From NCBI RefSeq assembly GCF_003952485.1, contig NZ_CP034447.1, forward strand, positions 248,001-312,000: a DNA stretch of 64,000 bases, in the 5' to 3' direction. How positions within the stretch are numbered: position 1 is the first letter of the stretch; each line of letters begins with the position of its first letter. Source of the DNA: Mesorhizobium sp. M1E.F.Ca.ET.045.02.1.1. GTDB taxonomy: Bacteria; Pseudomonadota; Alphaproteobacteria; Rhizobiales; Rhizobiaceae. Below, in pieces: positions 46,318 to 55,770 of this stretch. The position numbers and the translations under genes are program-made. Under the pieces are notes generated by a model. That model did not search any database, was not told the DNA's origin, and was given only the letters and a program-made list of their open reading frames with translations.

Positions 46318-47982
46318 GTGAAAACGAACTACCGCATTCTCGATCTCATGAGGCGCAACCGCACGCCGCTCGAAAACCATCTTATCGACGGGCTGGTCGA
46401 CGGCCGCATCAGTCGCCGCGAATTCATGCGCCACGGCAGTCTGCTCGGTCTGTCGCTGCCGCTGCTTGGCGGCATAGGCATGGCAGCTGGCCTCGGCGCC
46501 ATGCCGTCGCGCGCCCGCGCCCAAGGCGCCCCCGGCGCCACCATTCGCGTTGCCTGCGTCGTGCCGACAGGAGCCATAGACCCCGTCACCATCGCCGATA
46601 ATGGTGGCTATTTAATGCTGCAGCAGGTTGGAGAATATCTCTGTCTCGACGGCCCCGACTTGGTACTGCGGCCTTCGCTAGCCGAGAGTTGGAAACCGAA
46701 CCACAAAGCTACGGTATGGACCTTCAAGCTTCGAAAGGGCGTCGAATTTCACAGCGGCGGCGAGATGAAGGCCGATGACGTGGTTGCCAGCTTCGATCGG
46801 CTCGCCGACCCGGCCGGCTCGTCCAATGCACTGTCCGTCTTCAAGGGTATCCTGCAGAAGGGCGCGACCAGGAAAGTCGACGACTACACCGTTGAGTTCC
46901 ACCTCGATGCGCCGAACGGCAACTTCCCCTACATGGTGGCGTCGGACAATTACAACGCCATCATTCTGCCTGCCAGCTACAAGGGCGACTACGAAAAGAG
47001 CTTCGACGGCACCGGGCCGTTCAAGCTGGACAACTACACGCCCAAGGTCGGCGCTTCCTTCGTTCGCAACGAGGACTACTGGGGGGCGAAGGCGTTGCCT
47101 GATCGCACGGAGTTCACTTTCTTCGACGACATCCAGCCGCAGATCCTGGCGCTGCAGGGCGGCCAGGTCGACATCATCAACCAGGTGACGGCGCTCGGTG
47201 GCGTCGGCCTGCTCAAAGATCCGAACGTAGATATCATTGGCCTGAAGTCGTCTTTGAATCGGCAAGTGCACATGCGCTGCGACTCCGACCCTTTCAAAGA
47301 CCCGCGCGTGCGCCGCGCGATTGCACTCTCAATCGATCGCGACAAGGTGGTTGCCGGCCTGCTGAAGGGGCGCGCCACGCTGGGCAACGACAGTCCGTTC
47401 GCTCCCGTCTATCCGTCAACCAATACGAGCGTGCCGCAGCGCAAGCAGGACATCGCGCAGGCCAAGCAGCTCATGGTAGCTGCAGGTGCCGGCAAGGGCT
47501 TCAAGGTGACGCTGACCACCGAGCGCTATGGCGAAATCCCGGCATACGCCCAGCTCATCCAGAACTGGGTTAAGGAAATCGGCATCGAGCTGGACCTCAA
47601 CATCCTCGACTCAGGTCCCTATTACGGAGACGCAGTGTTCGGCAAATCGAACTGGCTGGATTCGGTGATGGGCGTCACCGGCTATGGTCACCGCGGTGTG
47701 CCGAACGTGTTCCTTGCAGCACCCCTGAAGAGCGACGGCACCTGGAACGCGGCGCACTTCAAGAACAAGGACTACGACACGCTGGCGGACAGCTACATCG
47801 CGGCGCTTGACCTTGAGGCGCAGAAGGCTGCGGCCGGCAAGATCCAGAAGCTGCTGCTCGAGGAAACACCTATCATCTTCGGCTATTTCTCCGATTACCT
47901 CACGGCGACGGCGAAAGGCGTGACCGGCGTGCAGCCGACCGCCATGGGGCAGCTGTTCCTCGAAAAAGCATCGAAGGCCTAA
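46318..47982 (+). CDS. ABC transporter substrate-binding protein, family 5 (peptide/opine type)
   Basis: 554 residues. A twin-arginine signal, SRREFMRHG at 32-40, precedes a hydrophobic stretch and a likely cleavage site after SRARAQG, so the protein is probably Tat-exported to the periplasm. SLAESWKPNHKATVWTFKLR, KGVEFHSGGEMKADDVVASF and the distal DPRVRRAIALSIDRDKV are signatures of SBP_bac_5 proteins that bind di- and oligopeptides, opines or glutathione. GTG 46318 follows GGAGG by eight bases. First gene of an operon with two permeases and a double ATPase; a stem-loop lies between it and the permeases. Confidence 0.9.
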   Translation: MKTNYRILDLMRRNRTPLENHLIDGLVDGRISRREFMRHGSLLGLSLPLLGGIGMAAGLGAMPSRARAQGAPGATIRVACVVPTGAIDPVTIADNGGYLMLQQVGEYLCLDGPDLVLRPSLAESWKPNHKATVWTFKLRKGVEFHSGGEMKADDVVASFDRLADPAGSSNALSVFKGILQKGATRKVDDYTVEFHLDAPNGNFPYMVASDNYNAIILPASYKGDYEKSFDGTGPFKLDNYTPKVGASFVRNEDYWGAKALPDRTEFTFFDDIQPQILALQGGQVDIINQVTALGGVGLLKDPNVDIIGLKSSLNRQVHMRCDSDPFKDPRVRRAIALSIDRDKVVAGLLKGRATLGNDSPFAPVYPSTNTSVPQRKQDIAQAKQLMVAAGAGKGFKVTLTTERYGEIPAYAQLIQNWVKEIGIELDLNILDSGPYYGDAVFGKSNWLDSVMGVTGYGHRGVPNVFLAAPLKSDGTWNAAHFKNKDYDTLADSYIAALDLEAQKAAAGKIQKLLLEETPIIFGYFSDYLTATAKGVTGVQPTAMGQLFLEKASKA

Positions 47983-48006
47983 GCGAGCGAAAGCCAATCG
48001 TCTAAT

Positions 48007-48032
48007 AGCCAGCCCCCCACGTGGGGTTGGCT
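48007..48032 (+). terminator. intra-operon stem-loop
   Basis: AGCCAGCCCC pairs with GGGGTTGGCT around CCACGT, ten base pairs with one G-U. No T-tract follows, so it more likely protects the binding-protein mRNA or attenuates read-through into the permease genes, as is common after ABC binding-protein genes. Confidence 0.55.
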
Positions 48033-48050
48033 CCATAAGGAGTCATAGCC

Positions 48051-49004
48051 ATTCTCTCCTTCTTTGCCCGGCGTGTCTCGCTATCGCTCGTCACGCTGTT
48101 CCTGCTTAGCATCATGGTGTTCCTAGGCGGCCAGGTGCTGCCCGGCAATGTCGGGCGCGCCATATTGGGGCCGTTCGCCGACCAGCGCGCGGTCGATGCA
48201 CTTAACCATTCGCTTGGCGTCGACCGGCCGCTGCTCGTCCAGTACGGAAGCTGGATCTGGAATTTCCTGCACGGCGACATGGGCACGTCCTACGTCTTCC
48301 GTGCGCCGGTGGCACCCTTCGTTGTCGACGCCCTCGGCAATTCGATGAAACTGGCGCTGATCGCCTTCGTGCTGGTGGTGCCGATCGGCATCCTCGGCGG
48401 CGTTGTCGCCGCGCTCAACCTCAACCGGCCGCTCGACCGCATCATCAGCCTGGGCGGGCTGTCGGTGACGGTACTGCCGGAATTCGTCACCGGCATCATC
48501 CTGATCCTGATCTTCGGCGTCTGGCTGAGGTGGCTGCCGATCGCGGCGGCATGGCCAAAAGGCGCGGGATTCCTCACCCAGATCTACTATCTGATCCTGC
48601 CGTCGCTGCCGCTATTCCTGGTGCTGTTCGGCTACATCGCCCGCATGGCGCGGTCCGGCATGATCGAGGCGCTCGATTCCGACTATACAAGGACGGCCGT
48701 GCTCAAGGGCCTGACGTGGCGCACGGTGATCTGGCGACATGTGCTGCGCAATGCGCTGCTGCCGACCATCACCGTCATCGCCACACAGACCGGCTACCTC
48801 ATCGGCGGCCTGGTCGTGATCGAAACGCTGTTCCGCTACCAGGGCATCGGCTCGCTTATCTTCACCGCCGCGCGCGGCAAGGATTTCCCGATGCTGGAGG
48901 CCGGCATCCTCACCATCGGCATCGTCTATGCCGTGGCGACGCTTGCCGCTGACTTCCTCTATTCCGTACTCAATCCGCGTATCCGGCTGGGAGCAGAGCA
49001 ATGA
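48051..49004 (+). CDS. ABC transporter permease (DppB-like)
   Basis: About 318 residues with six membrane helices. It begins LSFFARRVSLSLVTLFLLSI, the standard DppB start, and has the cytoplasmic EAA loop EALDSDYTRTAVLKGLTWRT. The only in-frame ATG is at 48114, inside helix 1. An ATT at 48051 lies eight bases after AAGGAG, where ATG is expected, so either translation starts at ATT or the start codon has mutated. It overlaps the next permease gene by ATGA (49001-49004). Confidence 0.85.
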   Translation: MLSFFARRVSLSLVTLFLLSIMVFLGGQVLPGNVGRAILGPFADQRAVDALNHSLGVDRPLLVQYGSWIWNFLHGDMGTSYVFRAPVAPFVVDALGNSMKLALIAFVLVVPIGILGGVVAALNLNRPLDRIISLGGLSVTVLPEFVTGIILILIFGVWLRWLPIAAAWPKGAGFLTQIYYLILPSLPLFLVLFGYIARMARSGMIEALDSDYTRTAVLKGLTWRTVIWRHVLRNALLPTITVIATQTGYLIGGLVVIETLFRYQGIGSLIFTAARGKDFPMLEAGILTIGIVYAVATLAADFLYSVLNPRIRLGAEQ

Positions 49005-49879
49005 GCGCCGTCCAGACCACCTCTCCCGCACAAGACGACATGCGCCGGCGCAGTCCCCTGGCGGATGTCTTTTACTCCCTACTACGCTCGCGAACCTTCC
49101 TCGTCGGTCTTGCCATCGTGCTGTTCTGGGTCGCCTGTGCGCTGTTCGGCGAGCGCTTCGTGCCTTACGACCCACTCGCCGACGACATCATCGATGCGCT
49201 GGCACCCCCCTCGCGCGAACACTGGTTCGGCACCGACCAAATCGGCCGCGATGTCTTCTCGCGCGTCATCGTCGGCTCGCGCGATATCCTGACCGTCGCC
49301 CCGCTGGCGACACTGTTTGCGACCGTGGCCGGCACGGCACTGGGTCTGCTCACCGGCTACTTCCGCGGCATCGTCGACGATGTCGTCAGCCGCATCCTCG
49401 AAGCCTTCATGGCCATCCCGGGTGTCATCGTGGCGCTGCTCGCCATCGTCGCGCTTGGTACCTCCAAGACCACCGTCATCGTCGTCATTGGGCTGAGCTT
49501 CGCGCCCATCATTGCCCGCACCGTGCGCTCGGCGGTGCTGACCGAGCGCGAACTCGACTATGTCGCCGCCGCCGAGCTTCGGCACGAGCGCGCGCTGTAT
49601 ACGATGTTCGTCGAGATCCTGCCCAACGTCATTCCACCAATCCTGGTCGAGACCACCGTGCGGCTGGGTTATGCCATCTTCGCGGTCGCCACGCTCTCCT
49701 TCCTGGGTTTTGGCATCCAGCCGCCCTCACCCGACTGGGGGCTCTCGATCTCCAGCAATTACGGCATGATCAGTGGCGGCTTCTGGTGGACGGTGCTGTT
49801 CGACGCGCTCGCCATCGCCTCGCTGGTGATCGGCGTCAATCTGGTGACCGATGGCGTCCAGGGGGCGTTTAATGACTGA
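49001..49879 (+). CDS. ABC transporter permease (DppC-like)
   Basis: 292 residues with an N-terminal cytoplasmic segment, a first helix (FLVGLAIVLFWVACALFGER), the DppC hallmark REHWFGTDQIGRDVFSRVIV near residue 68 and five more helices; the EAA-like loop is LTERELDYVAAAELRHERAL. With the DppB-like subunit it forms the inner-membrane channel. Coupled to its neighbours by overlapping start and stop codons. Confidence 0.9.
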   Translation: MSAVQTTSPAQDDMRRRSPLADVFYSLLRSRTFLVGLAIVLFWVACALFGERFVPYDPLADDIIDALAPPSREHWFGTDQIGRDVFSRVIVGSRDILTVAPLATLFATVAGTALGLLTGYFRGIVDDVVSRILEAFMAIPGVIVALLAIVALGTSKTTVIVVIGLSFAPIIARTVRSAVLTERELDYVAAAELRHERALYTMFVEILPNVIPPILVETTVRLGYAIFAVATLSFLGFGIQPPSPDWGLSISSNYGMISGGFWWTVLFDALAIASLVIGVNLVTDGVQGAFND

Positions 49880-51929
49880 GAGGAACGCGCTCGAACTGAA
49901 GGACCTTTCGGTCGCCTATCGCGTCGCCGGACGCAACCGCGCGGTGCTGCGCAACGTCAACCTGACCATCAAGACCGGCGAAGCCTATGGGCTGGTCGGT
50001 GAATCCGGCTGCGGCAAGTCGACCGTGGCGCTGTCGGTGGTGCGCTATCTGCCGCGCAACGGCTCGATCACCGGCGGCTCGATCGCGCTCGACGGCAAGG
50101 ACGTGATGAAGCTTGACAGCGAGGCGCTGCGGCGTGCCCGCGCAGACAGCGTGTCGATGGTCTATCAGGACCCCGGCAAGGCGCTGAACCCGTCGCTCCG
50201 CATCGACCGGCAGTTGACCGAGATCTTCGAACTCGCCGGCATCACCGGACAGGCGGCAAGCGACAAGGCAATCGCCATGCTGAACCGGGTGCGCATCTCC
50301 GATCCGGCCAGCGTCATGCAGCGCTATCCGCACCAGCTTTCCGGCGGCATGCAGCAGCGCGTGGCGATCGCCATGGCGCTGGCCAACGACCCCTCGATGC
50401 TGATCCTCGACGAGCCGACCACCGGCCTCGATGCGACGGTGGAAGCCGAGGTCCTCGACCTGATCGAGCAATTGCGGCGTGAGCTGTCAGCCTCGATCCT
50501 ATTCATCAGCCACAACCTCGCCGTCGTCTCCAACATGTGCGACCGGGTCGGCGTGCTCTATGCCGGAATGCTGGTCGAGGAAGGCTCGACCAAGGACGTC
50601 TTCAACGATCCGCGCCATCCCTACACGGTGGCGCTGCTACGCTGTCTGCCCCGTGGCGGCCAGCGCAAGGACCAGGGCCGCCTCGACACCATTCCGGGTT
50701 TCCTCCCCGGCATTGGCGTGGCCATCAAGGGCTGTGCCTTCGCCGATCGCTGTGCGCTTGCTGACGACCGCTGCCGCACCGAACTGCCGCCGCTCTATGA
50801 TCTGGGCGGCCGGCTGTCGCGTTGCTTCCATCATCACAAGGCGCAAGCCCTGCCGCGTGCCACACCCAGCGATGTGGCGCCTGCACCAAAGCCGGCGGGG
50901 GCACCGGTGCTGCGAGTCGCGGGACTGAACAAAACCTATGGCAACCCTGGCCATCCCTTGCGCGCCGTCAAGGATGTTTCGCTTGACCTGCGACCCGGCG
51001 AGACGCTTGGGCTGGTCGGCGAGTCCGGCAGCGGCAAGACAACCTTCGCTAGGCTGCTGCTTGGCCTGGTGCCGCCCGATGACGGCGGCACCATCGAACT
51101 CGAGGGCAGGGCGCTGGCGCCTCGCCTGGAGAACCGCAGCGACGACCAGATCAAGGCGATGCAGATCGTCTTCCAGAATCCGGACTCGGCGCTCAACCGC
51201 TCGCATTCGATCCGGCATCTCATCGGCCGGGCGCTGAAGCGGCTGGCCGGTCTCTCCGGCAAGGCGCTGGAGGCCCGCCTCAACGACCTGGTCCGCTCGG
51301 TGCGACTCACCGAGCGGCATCTCGCCGTTAAGCCGCGCCAGCTTTCAGGTGGCCTGAAGCAGCGCGTTGCCATTGCCCGCGCCTTCGCCGGCGATCCGCG
51401 TATCGTGGTGTGCGATGAGCCGACCTCTGCGCTGGATGTTTCCGTGCAGGCGGCGATCCTCAACCTGCTCGCCGACCTGCAGTCGAAAGAAGATGTCAGC
51501 TACATCTTCATCTCGCATGACCTTGGCGTGGTGCGTTACCTCTCTGACAAGATCGCCGTGCTCTATCTCGGCCGCATCATGGAGTTCGGGCCATCGGAAC
51601 CGGTGTTTTCCGGCCCCCACCATCCCTACACCGAGGCGCTGCTGTCAGCCGTGCCCGAGCTCGACCGGTCAAAGAGCTCGCGCATCCGCCTCGACGGAGA
51701 GACCCCGAGCGCCGCTAATCCGCCGACGGGCTGCGTCTTCCACACGCGCTGCCCGCGCAAGATCGGCGCCATCTGCGAGACGCTGGAGCCGGAGCTTTCC
51801 GAGTCTGAACCCGGACACACCATCCGCTGTCATATCCCTTATATCGAGCTAATGGAGCTGCAAAGCCTAAAAAGTGAGGCCCGGGAGTCATCATTGCAAA
51901 GAAGACGAGTGGAAAGGTCGACAGCCTAG
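49872..51929 (+). CDS. fused dipeptide-type ABC transporter ATPase (DppD-DppF)
   Basis: 685 residues with two ABC ATPase domains. Domain 1: Walker A GESGCGKST at 43-51, signature LSGGMQQRV near 155, Walker B MLILDEPTTGLDA. Domain 2: Walker A GESGSGKTT near 380, signature LSGGLKQRVAIA near 490, Walker B IVVCDEPTSALDV. Both carry the C-terminal oligopeptide-transporter extension with Cys-rich CAFADRC and CVFHTRCP pieces that may bind a 4Fe-4S cluster. It powers uptake by the two permeases. ATG 49872 overlaps the dppC-like stop by eight bases. The final ~20 residues (SLQRRRVERSTA) look added on. Confidence 0.9.
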   Translation: MTERNALELKDLSVAYRVAGRNRAVLRNVNLTIKTGEAYGLVGESGCGKSTVALSVVRYLPRNGSITGGSIALDGKDVMKLDSEALRRARADSVSMVYQDPGKALNPSLRIDRQLTEIFELAGITGQAASDKAIAMLNRVRISDPASVMQRYPHQLSGGMQQRVAIAMALANDPSMLILDEPTTGLDATVEAEVLDLIEQLRRELSASILFISHNLAVVSNMCDRVGVLYAGMLVEEGSTKDVFNDPRHPYTVALLRCLPRGGQRKDQGRLDTIPGFLPGIGVAIKGCAFADRCALADDRCRTELPPLYDLGGRLSRCFHHHKAQALPRATPSDVAPAPKPAGAPVLRVAGLNKTYGNPGHPLRAVKDVSLDLRPGETLGLVGESGSGKTTFARLLLGLVPPDDGGTIELEGRALAPRLENRSDDQIKAMQIVFQNPDSALNRSHSIRHLIGRALKRLAGLSGKALEARLNDLVRSVRLTERHLAVKPRQLSGGLKQRVAIARAFAGDPRIVVCDEPTSALDVSVQAAILNLLADLQSKEDVSYIFISHDLGVVRYLSDKIAVLYLGRIMEFGPSEPVFSGPHHPYTEALLSAVPELDRSKSSRIRLDGETPSAANPPTGCVFHTRCPRKIGAICETLEPELSESEPGHTIRCHIPYIELMELQSLKSEARESSLQRRRVERSTA

Positions 51930-51969
51930 AACCGAAAGAAAACGATGCCAAAAATCTATCTGGGCTCGA

Positions 51970-52174
51970 TATGTAGCGGCCAATCGCTCGGCGGGCGGGA
52001 GCCCCCTCTCTCTTCCTCGATCCGGTAGATCGCCTGGATACCGGCCATGGCCGTCGTGCTCAGCTCGGTGGCTGGCTGTCGTGAACATCGAATATCTTGC
52101 GACGCAGATGGGCCAGGCAAGCAGCTTCGATGACGCCGGCCGGAGAACGGTCCCACAACTTGATGATCGCCCCA
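51970..52174 (-). pseudogene. IS66-family transposase, internal fragment
   Basis: VIEAACLAHLRRKIFDVHDS, AGIQAIYRIEEE and PSDWPLHIEPR follow the AACWAHxRRKFFDLH...LR.I..LY.IE segment of IS66 TnpC. The rest is absent; on its upstream side an IS110 fragment is joined. Confidence 0.6.
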
Positions 52175-52300
52175 ACATCATTGGCAATCTCGCCAATGTA
52201 TTCGACGACCCCAGAACGTCCGCTCACCGCTAGGGCAATTGAGATCCGATTTTTGAATATCCAAGCCAACAAACCGGGTATGTTCCAATAAGGCCCGTTT
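52175..52300 (-). pseudogene. IS110-family transposase N-terminal fragment
   Basis: RFVGLDIQK, RISIALAVSGRSGVVEYIGE and IANDVGAIIKL, with a one-base shift between the first two, match the beginning of IS110 transposases (FVGLDVHK...SIAVA...GE...YLGEI). Cut immediately after by the IS66 fragment. Confidence 0.55.
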
Positions 52301-52357
52301 CCTATGCATGGGCCACCCTCAGGTCCAGCAACCATGGACCAGGCCATTGCCTAACAT

Positions 52358-53758
52358 TCAGATTTTCTGCCCCTCGCGGACGAGTTCATCCGCGACGAAA
52401 CGGACGGCGCTTTCGGCTATCGCAACAATCTCTTCGACCTCAGCCTTGGTTGCAACGAGCGGCGGGGCAAAGCCCAAGATGTCCCCGTGCGGCATATCGC
52501 GGGCGATAAGGCCACGGTCACGGGATGCTTTCGAAATTCGTGCACCAACCTTAAGCGCCGGATCAAAACGTTTCCTGTTGTGGCGGTCGGCCACGAACTC
52601 AATTGCGCCCATAAGACCGACCCCGCGCACCTCACCTACGAAAGGCAATTGCGAGAACTTGTCCCTTAGCTGCGCTTGAAAAAACGCCCCGACGTCACGA
52701 GCGTTACCAGGGAGATCTTCTTTCTCGACTATGTCGAGAACCGCGTTGGCCGCGGCGGCTCCGATCGGATGACCTGAGTAGGTGTAGCCATGAGAGAACG
52801 CACCAACCCTGTCAGCGCCGTCGTTCATCGCCTAAACCTTCTCGCCAACGATCGCGCCGGAGAGCGGGAAGTAGGCGGAGGTAAGGCCTTTGGCAACTGT
52901 AATCAGGTCGGGCTCAATTCCGTAATGCTGCGAGCCGAACATGGAGCCCGTGCGGCCAAAGCCGGTGATCACTTCGTCGACGATGAGGAGTACGTCGTGC
53001 TTTTTCAGAACGGCTTGGATCGCCTCCCAATACCCTTCCGGCGGAGGCGTGATGCCACCTGTTCCGAGCACCGGCTCGCCGATGAAGGCGCCGACATTGT
53101 CCGGGCCGAGACGTACGATCAGCTGGTCAAGCTCTGCGGCTCGCCGCGCGGAAAATTCGCGTTCGGTTTCGCCCGGGGTTGCGCCCCAATAATAATGCGG
53201 AGCTCCTGTATGAACGATCTGCGGCAGCGGCAGGTCCATGTGGTCGTGATAGAAGCTCATGCCGGTCATCGAGCCAGAGACGACAGAGCAGCCGTGATAC
53301 CCGCGGTCACGCGAAATGATCTTCTTCTTGTTCGGCTTGCCACGCAGATTGTTGTAGTACCAAACGAGCTTGGCCTGGGTCTCGTTGGCATCCGAGCCGG
53401 ACATGCCGTAGAAGACCTTGCTCATTTTGCCAGGCGCCATACGCACGAGACGATCTGAGAGGATTGCGAGTTCGTCCGTCGTATGGGCCGCGTAGGAATG
53501 GTAGTAGGCGAGACGATAGGCTTGGCGCGAAATCGCTTCGGCGACTTCGGCACGGCCATAACCGACATTCACGCAATAGAGACCAGCGAACCCGTCAATC
53601 AACTGGTTGCCATGCGCGTCCTGAATGCGGATGCCCTTCCCGGTCTCGACAATGGTAGGCTCGCCGAGTTTGCCCGTGGCGAAATCCTTGAGCTGCGTGA
53701 ACGGATGCAGGACGCTGCTTCTGTCCTTTTCGGTAATTTCCTCAATATTGATCCTCAT
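52358..53758 (-). pseudogene. omega-amino-acid/putrescine-type aminotransferase with one amber codon
   Basis: One minus-strand frame of 467 codons encodes a complete class III aminotransferase: HPFTQLKDFATGKLGEPTIV at the start, FYGMSGSDANETQAKLVWYY, GYHGCSVVSGSMTG, IVDEVITGFGRTGSMFG, the PLP lysine in LITVAKGLTSAYFPLSGA, then HGYTYSGHPIGAAAANAVLD and MPHGDILGFAPPLVATKAEV. The only lesion is a TAG at 52832-52834, after VGEKV, where relatives have Trp or Tyr. Members transaminate beta-alanine, GABA, putrescine or 3-acetyloctanal to an aldehyde with pyruvate; the downstream-pathway dehydrogenase is next door. Suppression of the amber codon or a recent mutation are both possible. Confidence 0.85.
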
Positions 53759-53840
53759 GATTGCTTCCTTTCAGGTCGGGGACACGCCAACGCGGCTCGC
53801 TGAAATCCATGAATCCGTTGGTTCTGATCAGCCACGTGTG

Positions 53841-53855
53841 GCAAATGGTGTGCCG
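53841..53855 (-). promoter_or_regulatory. candidate sigma-54 promoter for the aminotransferase
   Basis: On the minus strand CGGCACACCATTTGC fits TGGCACG-N4-TTGC except for the first and seventh bases; GG and GC are correctly spaced. The inferred transcript would start near 53829, ~70 bases before the ATG. No TGT-N10-ACA site was seen upstream, so NifA control is not supported. Confidence 0.45.
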
Positions 53856-54019
53856 GCGTTCAAAGTGGAGAGTGCCTTGCATCTAGCCCGGCTTGGGTCA
53901 GACAGACATCGCAATGCAGTTGCTCTGCCTGCAAGTTGCTTGACTTCGCTGCAGCGACCACGCTCATGGCTGCAACGGTCGTAAGTGAAAAAGGATTTCT
54001 CGTGCGGAGCACAGGCCGA

Positions 54020-55498
54020 TCACACGCTCAGGCACAAGTATTTCATCTCTGTATAATCATCAATTCCGTATTTTGAACCTTCGCGGCCAAGGCCAGATTG
54101 CTTGATACCGCCAAAAGGCGCAACTTCCGTGGAGATCAGCCCAGTGTTAACCCCGACCATTCCGTATTCGAGAGCCTCCGCCACCCGGAATATTTTCGAG
54201 ACATCCCTGGAATAGAAGTAGGAAGCCAGGCCAAACTCTGTGTTGTTCGCCATTTCGATGACGTGTTCCTCGATCGAAAACTTGAACAAAGGCGCGATAG
54301 GGCCAAACGTCTCTTCCCTGGAGAGGCGCATATCCCCCGTTGCGCCGGTCAATATAGTGGGCTCAAAAAAGAGGCCGCCTTGGCTCGCAGGCTTGCCACC
54401 GACCTCCACTCTAGCCCCCTTGGCGACCGCGTCGGTGACGTGCTCCTGTACCTTCTTCAGCGCATTCCGATCGATGAGAGGGCCTGTCGTGACCCCTTCG
54501 GCAAAGCCGTCGCCGACTTTCATCTGGCGAACGCGCTTGGCAAGCTTGGCGGCAAAGGCATCATAGATGCCCTCTTGAATATAGAGCCGATTGGCGCAGA
54601 CGCAGGTTTGCCCAGCATTGCGGTATTTGGAAATCATTGCGCCGTCGACGGCAGCGTCGAGATCCGCGTCATCGAAGACAATGAAGGGCGCGTTACCCCC
54701 GAGTTCGAGGCCGAGCTTTAAGATCTGCTCTGCGCCTTGCCGCATCAGCTTTTTTCCGACATTGGTCGAGCCCGTGAAAGTGAGCTTTCGGATCTTCTCA
54801 TTTCCGCAGAATTCCTGACCCACCATCTCCGCATCGGTCGTGGTGAGTACAGAAAAAAGACCGGGTGGTAGACCGGCGCGTTCGGCAAGGAGAGCCAGAG
54901 CGAGCGCGGATAGGGGTGTCTGAGCCGCAGGTTTCGACACCATGCTGCAGCCGGCAGCGATTGCCGGGGCCATCTTGCGGGCAAGCATCGCATTCGGGAA
55001 GTTCCACGGCGTGATGGCCCCCACAACTCCGATGGGCTGCTTGATCACGATGATGCGCTTGTCCGGCTGATGACCTGGAATGGTGTCGCCATAAACTCGC
55101 TTTGCTTCCTCACCGAACCACTCGACGTAGGACGCACCATAGAGGATCTCTCCCCTCGCCTCCGGCCACGGTTTTCCCATCTCCAAAGTCAGGATGGTGG
55201 CAAGATCATCGACATTCGAGACTAAGAGGTCGTAAAGCTTCCGCAGCACTGCGGCGCGCTCCTTGCCCGTCCTCTTCGCCCAGTTCTTTTGGGCAACATG
55301 GGCAGCCTCAATCGCCGACCTGACGTCCTCTTTACCGAGATCTGGAAGGGTTGCCAGGACTTCGCCGGTTGAGGGATTGGTGACCTCGAATGTGAGGCCC
55401 CTTGAACCTGCCGCTACCCAGCCAGTCCCTACAGGAGCTTTGTCCGTCACTAACGACTTGTCTTTCAATTTTGCTAGAACTGTTTCAGAAAGTGACAT
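54020..55498 (-). CDS. gabD: NAD(P)-dependent succinate-semialdehyde dehydrogenase
   Basis: About 492 residues. Family motifs: PWNFPNAMLARKMAPAIAAG, TFTGSTNVGKKLM, the general base in LELGGNAPFIVFDDAD, catalytic Cys in NAGQTCVCANRLYI, and EETFGPIAPLFKF with the C-terminal GVNTGLISTEVAPFGGIKQS that marks GabD-type enzymes. It oxidises succinate semialdehyde (or a similar omega-semialdehyde) to succinate. ATG 55498 has GGAG seven bases upstream; an in-frame ATG at 55510 is possible. It lies between the decarboxylase and aminotransferase genes, all on the minus strand with ~260-base gaps. Confidence 0.9.
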   Translation of the reverse strand: MSLSETVLAKLKDKSLVTDKAPVGTGWVAAGSRGLTFEVTNPSTGEVLATLPDLGKEDVRSAIEAAHVAQKNWAKRTGKERAAVLRKLYDLLVSNVDDLATILTLEMGKPWPEARGEILYGASYVEWFGEEAKRVYGDTIPGHQPDKRIIVIKQPIGVVGAITPWNFPNAMLARKMAPAIAAGCSMVSKPAAQTPLSALALALLAERAGLPPGLFSVLTTTDAEMVGQEFCGNEKIRKLTFTGSTNVGKKLMRQGAEQILKLGLELGGNAPFIVFDDADLDAAVDGAMISKYRNAGQTCVCANRLYIQEGIYDAFAAKLAKRVRQMKVGDGFAEGVTTGPLIDRNALKKVQEHVTDAVAKGARVEVGGKPASQGGLFFEPTILTGATGDMRLSREETFGPIAPLFKFSIEEHVIEMANNTEFGLASYFYSRDVSKIFRVAEALEYGMVGVNTGLISTEVAPFGGIKQSGLGREGSKYGIDDYTEMKYLCLSV

Positions 55499-55770
55499 TG
55501 GTTTCTCCATATCGGTGCGAGCGCAAGAGTCGCCGTATATATCTACCTAAGATAGAACTTAGCGCTCTATTGGGCATCGGATTGTTCAAGGATGGGCAGA
55601 TTGCAGACGAAGAGTGATCTCAAGCAGGCCCAGGCTGACCGATCGTCACAGAATCTTCCACCTGCGGTGAGGATGCGGCCACGATCGACCGGAGGCCCAG
55701 CCTCTCAAGTACCGGAATTTCGGTTTCGCCATATTGGACTGAACCTTCACGAACAACAATTAGTCCGCTT
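55499..55770. other. spacer between gabD and the PLP decarboxylase gene
   Basis: 272 bases with no gene; likely holds the gabD promoter. No sigma-54 or NifA-type site was found by eye. Confidence 0.35.

Noticed and set aside
48612..49175. Minus-strand frames opposite the ABC permeases and ATPase (also 49082-49585, 49869-50471, 50637-51320)
   Set aside because: Antisense to intact transporter genes with clear motifs; no ribosome binding sites or family likeness.
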